From Pseudofrankia asymbiotica (lineage in GTDB: Bacteria; Actinomycetota; Actinomycetes; Frankiales; Frankiaceae), in assembly GCF_001983105.1 (NCBI RefSeq), contig NZ_MOMC01000070.1, positions 21,124 through 31,902 of the forward strand: DNA of 10,779 nt, written 5' to 3'. Shown piece after piece: positions 7,073 through 10,779 of the stretch. How positions within the stretch are numbered: position 1 is the stretch's first letter; every line of letters starts with the position of its first letter. A program made the position numbers and the translations under genes. The notes beneath the pieces are model-generated. The model worked only from the letters and a program-made list of their open reading frames with translations, had not been told where the DNA came from and ran no database searches.

Positions 7073-7150
7073 GCCCGCCGCGCCCGCCGCGCCCGCCGCG
7101 CCCGCCGCGCCCGCCGCGCCCGCCGCGCCCGCCGCGCCCGCCGCGCCCGC
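7073..7150. repeat. 9-bp tandem repeat GCCCGCCGC, eight copies plus a partial copy
   Basis: Eight identical copies run from 7073 to 7144 with a partial ninth to 7150, starting 51 bases after the galK stop. The unit is pure G/C. It would read Pro-Pro-Arg in one plus-strand frame and Ala-Gly-Gly-type residues in others, but no gene covers it. The perfect identity suggests slippage expansion. Confidence 0.92.
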
Positions 7151-7178
7151 CCGGACCGCCCGGTCAGCGCGGACGGCT

Positions 7179-7214
7179 CGAACCGCCCGGGTGGCCCGAA
7201 CCGCCCGGGTGGCC
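7179..7214. repeat. 18-bp tandem duplication
   Basis: CGAACCGCCCGGGTGGCC occurs at 7179-7196 and again directly at 7197-7214. Each copy contains the palindrome CCCGGG. A decayed third copy may follow. No gene covers it. Confidence 0.85.
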
Positions 7215-7830
7215 TGGATCGCCCGCGAGCTCACCGCCTCCGAACTCACCGTTACCGAGGTCGCGTGGCGCGCCCGCTTGTCCGGATGGGTGCCGGCGGG
7301 CATCTCGGGTGCCCGGCCGCGCCGGCGAAACGGCCCCGGCACGACGGTCGGCCGCCGACGCAACGACGAGAAAACGTCGGCACTCCGGACGTGTCTGCGC
7401 CGTAGGCATCCGCGTTGTCGCGTGGCCCGGCCCGTTCGCGCGCGGCCTTGAACTCCGTCGCCGGCGATCACTTCCTGTGACGAATGTGCCGGGGCGGCGC
7501 GTGTCCGCGTGGCCGGTGAGCGGGGACGCCCGTCAAGGCCGAAGATCCCGATTTGTCCAGTTCCAAGTGCCGGCATATGGCGTCGACTCACCGAAATGTC
7601 CCAGATGCGCGAACGGTGCCGTCATTGGCGGCGATTCCGGAACGGTCCGGCGCTGATGTTCAGAGTGACCATCCGATTATCGCCGGTGGCCGGATCCGGG
7701 CCGCCCATCGGGTGCGCGCCGAAACCCGGTGTCCATCGGTGTGACAACGTGAACACATGCCACCCACTCGGCCGTCGCCAGGTGGCCGGCGGCGGCGCCG
7801 GCTGTATGCGGCCGGCGCGCGTGGTCTCCC

Positions 7831-7879
7831 TAGCATCGGGTGACGGCCGGCGCATGGGCAACGCCCACACGGCCGGCCG
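7831..7879 (+). promoter_or_regulatory. candidate -10 element followed by a strong stem-loop, conservon leader
   Basis: TAGCAT at 7831-7836 fits TANNNT. A start about seven bases later would place a stem-loop at the 5' end of the transcript. In that stem, 7844-7852 pairs with 7870-7879 (nine pairs, G7872 bulged), then two mismatches, then TGGGC 7855-7859 pairs with 7863-7867 around a 3-base loop. No good -35 box is visible. In such GC-rich DNA hairpins arise easily, so the function is inferred. Confidence 0.25.
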
Positions 7880-8126
7880 GCTCCATCGCGTGGCCGGCGG
7901 ATGGCCGAGGAGTGGTCGCGGTGTGGGGGAAACCTGCGAGGCACGGCGCGCTTTTGCCGCGCATTCAGCGCCGGCCCGCGCGGCCACCGTGCCCGCCGCT
8001 CCCACCGGCGAATCCAGAGCTTTTGTTGGACGGTTTCTTTGCCGCGCCGGCCCGGTCCCGCGCCGTCGGCGTGGCCGCGGCCGCCCGGGCCGCCGTGACG
8101 ACGAGTTGGACGAGGAACTGATCGCG

Positions 8127-9740
8127 ATGCCACGTGTACTCGAGCCCACTCGCGGGCGCGCCGACACCTTCCCGGCCGGCGCGTCCACCCCGGCCGGCGC
8201 GTCCACGCGCCGGCAGCCCGTCCTCGGCGCGAACCGCACCGTCCTGCTGTCCGCGCTGCTGGTCGTCGCCGTCGCCGCGCTGTGCGCGGTCGCGGCGGCC
8301 CCGTCGTCCGCGCGGGTCCCGGTCGGCGTCGCGGTGCTCGTGGGCCTGGCCGCCGCGGCCGTGATCGCGGTCCTCGCGATCCGCCAGGCGGACGGCACGG
8401 CGCGGCTCGTCGCGCGGTTGGCGGCCCTCGACGCCCTGACGGAGCGGCGGGCCGCGGGCCTCGCCCAGCTGGCCGACGACACCCTGCCGAAGATCGTCGC
8501 CCATCTCCGTGACGGCGTCTCGGCCGAGGAGGCCATGGCGGGCGGGCCATCGCCGACCGACCCTGCCGAGCAGCGGATCCTGCGGACCCTCGCCGAGGAG
8601 GTCGGCCGCGGCGAGCGCATGCGCGCCGCCGCGATGGCCGCCTGCGCGAACGCCGCCGGCCGGGTCCAGGCGCTGGCCACGAGCATGCTCGCCGACCTGC
8701 GTGACATGGAGGACCGGCACAGCGAGGAGGTGCTCGGCGACCTGCTGCGCATGGACCACAGCGTCTCCCAGACCGGCCGGCTCGCCGACTCCATCGCGGT
8801 GCTCACCGGCGCCCGCTCCGGCCGGCGCTGGACCAAGCCGATCGTGATGGAGAGCATCCTGCGCGGCGCGCTCGGCCGGATCAGCGCCTACCAGCGGGTC
8901 CGGCTGCACTCGACCAGCACGGCCGCCGTCGCCGGCTACGCGGCCGAGGGCGTCATGCACGCGCTGGCCGAGCTGATGGACAACGCCACCAGCTTCTCCC
9001 CGCCGTCGGAGGAGGTGCACGTCTACGTCGAGGAGGTCCAGGCCGGCCTCGTCGTCACCATCGAGGACGGTGGGCTGGTCATGGGCCCGGCGGCGCTGCG
9101 CCGGGCGGAGCGGGCCGTCTCGGCCGCCTCCCTCGACCTGACCACGCTGTCCGGCACGCGCCTGGGGCTCGCCGTCGTCGGCGTGCTCGCCCGCAAGTAC
9201 GGGCTCACCGTCTCCTTCCGCCCCTCGTCCCGGGGCGGCACCGGCGTGATCGTCATCATCCCCCGCCAGCTCATCACCCAGCCGCGGCCGGACGGCGCGC
9301 CGCTGCCCGGGGTACACGCGGCGGCGGCACCGGGCGCGGTGGCCGGCGCGCGCGGCGGCCGGCAGGCGGCGCCGGAGCAGCCCGATGAGCCCGCGGCGCT
9401 TCCGTCCCGGGCGGCGGCGCACCCGCCGGGCACGCCCGAGCCGCTGCCGAAGCGGGGCCGGGGCGAGACGCTCGCGGGTGCCGCGCGGGCGGCGGCGCTG
9501 GCTACGTCCCTCGACGGCCCGCCCGCCGGTGCGGACGGCCGCCCGGCCGCCCCCACGGTGTCGCCCGGCGCGCGGTTCGGCGCGTTCCAGCAGTCGCGTG
9601 CGCGTGTCCGGTCCGGCGAGACCGGCCCGACCGGCGCCGCCGGCCAGCAGCCGGCGGGCGCCACCGATTCCGACGCCACTGGTGCCACCGGCGGCGCGGA
9701 GGCCATCAACGCCACCGACTCCGGCGAGGCGGCGCCATGA
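8127..9740 (+). CDS. conservon sensor histidine kinase-like ATPase (CvnA-type)
   Basis: The 537-residue membrane protein has two hydrophobic segments (about 38-57 and 65-85) joined by a very short outer loop, so there is no visible extracellular sensor domain. A helical linker with LADDTLPKIVAHLRDG (115-130) and a DHp-like segment with LLRMDH, containing His211, follow. The HATPase domain shows ALAELMDNATSFSPP (N box, Glu282 and Asn286), IEDGGLVM (312-319), GTRLGLAVVGVLARKYG (G2) and RGGTGVIVIIP. The second Gly of the usual DxGxG is Val318. A disordered Pro/Ala tail carries LPKRGRGETLA and ARFGAFQQ, like the tails of Streptomyces CvnA relatives. ATG 8127 has GAGGA ten bases upstream. The genes after it (roadblock, DUF742, GTPase) define a conservon, a membrane complex known in Streptomyces. 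The frame stays coding-like past the TGA. An 18-bp duplication (8171-8206) encodes the AGAST repeats near the N-terminus. Confidence 0.88.
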   Translation: MPRVLEPTRGRADTFPAGASTPAGASTRRQPVLGANRTVLLSALLVVAVAALCAVAAAPSSARVPVGVAVLVGLAAAAVIAVLAIRQADGTARLVARLAALDALTERRAAGLAQLADDTLPKIVAHLRDGVSAEEAMAGGPSPTDPAEQRILRTLAEEVGRGERMRAAAMAACANAAGRVQALATSMLADLRDMEDRHSEEVLGDLLRMDHSVSQTGRLADSIAVLTGARSGRRWTKPIVMESILRGALGRISAYQRVRLHSTSTAAVAGYAAEGVMHALAELMDNATSFSPPSEEVHVYVEEVQAGLVVTIEDGGLVMGPAALRRAERAVSAASLDLTTLSGTRLGLAVVGVLARKYGLTVSFRPSSRGGTGVIVIIPRQLITQPRPDGAPLPGVHAAAAPGAVAGARGGRQAAPEQPDEPAALPSRAAAHPPGTPEPLPKRGRGETLAGAARAAALATSLDGPPAGADGRPAAPTVSPGARFGAFQQSRARVRSGETGPTGAAGQQPAGATDSDATGATGGAEAINATDSGEAAP

Positions 9741-9893
9741 CGGCCCGGAGGCCGGCGGGCCGGGCCGGGCAAGGCCCGTGGCCACCAGGCGGGCGCTGAC
9801 GCGGCGCCCGGCTCGCCAGACGCCCACGTCCCGCCCGTCGCCAGCCAGGAGGCGAACCGGGCCTTCGAGTTCCCGGACCAGACAGCGAGATAG
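9741..9893 (+). other. coding-like in-frame continuation behind the cvnA-type stop codon
   Basis: After the TGA at 9738-9740 the same frame stays open for 50 codons to a TAG at 9891-9893. By hand count, GC by codon position is about 84, 68 and 88 percent, the pattern of real genes in this genome. The end reads EANRAFEFPDQTAR, unlike random intergenic sequence. It may be the ancestral C-terminus cut off by a nonsense change, a readthrough extension or a sequencing error. An ATG at 9737 overlapping the stop reads 20 codons in another frame and looks spurious. Confidence 0.45.
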
Positions 9894-9947
9894 GAGGCAG
9901 GGGCCGACCGGCCGCGGGCAGTAGCCTCGCGGCGGCCCCTACACCCG

Positions 9948-10370
9948 ATGATGAAGACCAACGAACGCGAACTCGACTGGCTGCTCGAGAGCCTCCTCGC
10001 GCGCACCCCGGGCGCCCGGCACGCGCTGGTGCTGTCGCGGGACGGTCTGAAGATGTGCCGCACGTCCGGGCTCACCGTCGACCAGGCCGACCAGCTGGCG
10101 GCCATCGCGTCGGGCATCCAGAGCCTCGCGCACGGCGCGTCCGTCGAGTTCGGTTCCGGCAGCGGCGGGGTCCGCCAGTCCATGACCGAGTTCCACGGCG
10201 GCCTGCTGTTCATCGTCGAGGCCGGCGAGGGCGCCCACCTCGCGGTCATCGCCACCGAGGACGCCGACGCGGGCGTGATCGGCCACAACATGAACGAGCT
10301 GGTCGAGCAGATCGGCGAGCATCTCAGCTCGCCGGCGCGCGACCTGAGGGCCACGGTGGCTCCCGCGTGA
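9948..10370 (+). CDS. roadblock/LC7 domain protein (CvnB-type)
   Basis: The 140-residue product is one roadblock/LC7 (MglB-like) domain. The opening helix LDWLLESLLARTPGARHALVLSRDGL leads into the first strands. Then come LTVDQADQLAAIASGIQSLA, the strands MTEFHGGLLFIVEAG and HLAVIATEDADAGVIGHNMNELVEQIGEHL, and a short tail. Such proteins are cytosolic dimers that bind the partner small GTPase and, in related systems, regulate its nucleotide state. Two adjacent ATG codons (9948, 9951) can start it; neither has a close Shine-Dalgarno sequence. AGGAGG lies about 50 bases upstream at 9893-9898, just after the TAG that ends the coding-like extension of the kinase frame. The gap to the kinase stop is 207 bases, wide for an operon of this type. 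The 3' end overlaps the next gene by four bases (GTGA). Family is secure. Confidence 0.93.
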   Translation: MMKTNERELDWLLESLLARTPGARHALVLSRDGLKMCRTSGLTVDQADQLAAIASGIQSLAHGASVEFGSGSGGVRQSMTEFHGGLLFIVEAGEGAHLAVIATEDADAGVIGHNMNELVEQIGEHLSSPARDLRATVAPA

Positions 10371-10741
10371 CCCGCGGCCACATCGACCGGGAGAACCCGG
10401 ACCGGCTCTACACGATCACCGGCGGGCGCAGCCGCGCCGACGCGGACGTCTTCGACCTGGTCACGCTCGTCATCGCGGAGTGCGACCCCAGCCCGGGGAT
10501 GCAGTCGGAGCACGCCGCGATTCTGCGGTTCTGCCGTTCCGCGCGCGCCGTCGTCGAGATCGCCGCTCACCTGCGCCTGCCGATCAGCGTTGTCCGGATC
10601 CTGCTGTGCGACCTGCTGGACGCCGGGCGCATCATCGTCCGCCAGCCGGCCAGGTCCGCGCCGCGCCACTCGCCGGTCGAACTTCCGTACGCCCACCCAG
10701 AGCTGCTGAGAGAGGTGCTCGTTGGACTCCGCCGGCTCTAG
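10367..10741 (+). CDS. DUF742 family protein (CvnC-type)
   Basis: The 124-residue product matches DUF742. The opening region has RLYTITGGRSRADADVFDLV, and the middle has SEHAAILRFCRSARAVVEIAAHL. The segment LRLPISVVRILLCDLLDAGRIIV resembles a winged helix-turn-helix, and the end ELLREVLVGLRRL is typical. The GTG start at 10367 overlaps the stop of the roadblock gene (GTGA), with GGTGG seven bases upstream, so the two are likely co-translated. In Streptomyces conservons the DUF742 protein is part of the complex with the kinase-like, roadblock and GTPase partners; direct DNA binding by the helix-turn-helix-like part is not shown. The gene runs 20 bases into the next one. Family assignment is secure; molecular role is not. 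Confidence 0.93.
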   Translation: MTRGHIDRENPDRLYTITGGRSRADADVFDLVTLVIAECDPSPGMQSEHAAILRFCRSARAVVEIAAHLRLPISVVRILLCDLLDAGRIIVRQPARSAPRHSPVELPYAHPELLREVLVGLRRL

Positions 10742-10779
10742 GATCGCCGCGCCGCTGCTGACCGGGCCGGCCCGCCTCT
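10722..10779 (+). CDS. conservon small GTPase (CvnD-type), N-terminus only
   Basis: Only the first 19 codons lie in the window, reading MDSAGSRIAAPLLTGPARL if the TTG start is read as Met. An MDSA-type start at this place is usual for the GTPase that follows DUF742 in conservons, whose P-loop would come just past the window edge. AGAGG at 10711-10715 sits six bases before the TTG, and the gene overlaps the DUF742 gene by 20 bases in another frame. No GTPase motif is visible here, so the call rests on gene order, start context and the short N-terminal match. Confidence 0.6.
   Translation, partial: MDSAGSRIAAPLLTGPARL

Larger units (their letters stand above)
7023..8126. other. gene-free region between galK and the conservon operon
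   Basis: No open frame in these 1.1 kb reads like a protein. The plus-strand frame leading into the kinase stays open from 7509 but is rich in Arg, Cys, His and Trp, with irregular third-position GC. After galK, arms at 7039-7044 and 7054-7059 form a weak 6-bp hairpin that may act as terminator. Then come a 9-bp repeat (7073-7150) and an 18-bp duplication (7179-7214). GCCGACG at 7354-7360 pairs with 7375-7381 around a 14-base A-rich loop. The part from about 7440 to 7760 is less GC-rich than its surroundings, as expected of regulatory DNA. A promoter-like element and a strong hairpin follow near 7831-7879. This is probably the long 5' region of the conservon operon. Confidence 0.6.

Noticed and set aside
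7073..7214. CRISPR array or collagen-like gene at the repeats after galK
   Set aside because: Units of 9 and 18 bases have no spacers, and no open frame with a start signal covers them.
7509..8126. Upstream in-frame extension of the kinase gene to GTG 7509
   Set aside because: The extra residues look random (many Arg, Cys, His), codon third positions are irregular, and ATG 8127 has a ribosome site just before the family-like N-terminus.
9737..9799. A 20-codon ORF whose ATG overlaps the kinase stop (ATGA)
   Set aside because: It has no ribosome site or family match, and the codon-position GC pattern fits the other frame better.
7622..9827. Long minus-strand frames antisense to the conservon kinase
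   Set aside because: They are Arg/Ala-rich shadows of a strongly biased plus-strand gene and lack start context or known motifs.

Overview
The window is very GC-rich with strong third-position GC bias, frequent GTG starts, GTGA stop/start overlaps and Pro/Ala/Gly-rich low-complexity insertions. This points to a high-GC actinobacterium. The conservon-type gene set at the right end, the MptB-type mannosyltransferase and the inserted linkers make a Frankia-like genome my best guess. That assignment is inference, because no rRNA or species marker is present.

Layout, left to right. (1) Positions 1-875 (+) hold the C-terminal part of a DHA2-type MFS drug exporter. (2) Two hairpins at 881-949 separate it from a convergent DUF2236/MpaB-like oxygenase gene at 2086-932 (-), whose N-terminus carries a pentapeptide (PDPAV/PDAAV) repeat. 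(3) A divergent intergenic region at 2087-2384 leads to a rightward cluster: a polytopic MptB-like mannosyltransferase (2385-4430), galT (about 4427-5674, overlapping the previous stop by four bases) and galK (about 5748-7022). (4) About 1.1 kb without a convincing gene (7023-8126) holds a perfect 9-bp tandem repeat, a short 18-bp duplication and a long leader before the next operon. (5) From 8127 to the end lies a conservon-type (Cvn) operon: a two-TM sensor kinase-like ATPase (cvnA-like), a roadblock/LC7 protein (cvnB-like), a DUF742 protein (cvnC-like) and the first codons of the partner small GTPase (cvnD-like), cut by the window edge.

How the genes may work together. GalK phosphorylates galactose and GalT exchanges galactose-1-phosphate with UDP-glucose. 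This gives UDP-galactose next to a membrane glycosyltransferase that builds envelope mannan from polyprenyl-phosphomannose; galE is not in the window. The Cvn genes form a membrane-associated signalling complex in which a kinase-like protein, a roadblock protein and a DUF742 protein work with a GTPase. This is a known actinobacterial system, not a new one.

The observations most worth checking are: a 50-codon, coding-like, in-frame extension behind the cvnA-like stop codon; two cases where a promoter-like element precedes a tiny upstream ORF ending in a GTGA overlap with the main gene; a Gly-to-Val change in the ATP-binding G1 box of the kinase; and the repeat-bearing, gene-free leader upstream of the conservon. 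I found no CRISPR array, tRNA, rRNA, insertion sequence or phage gene.
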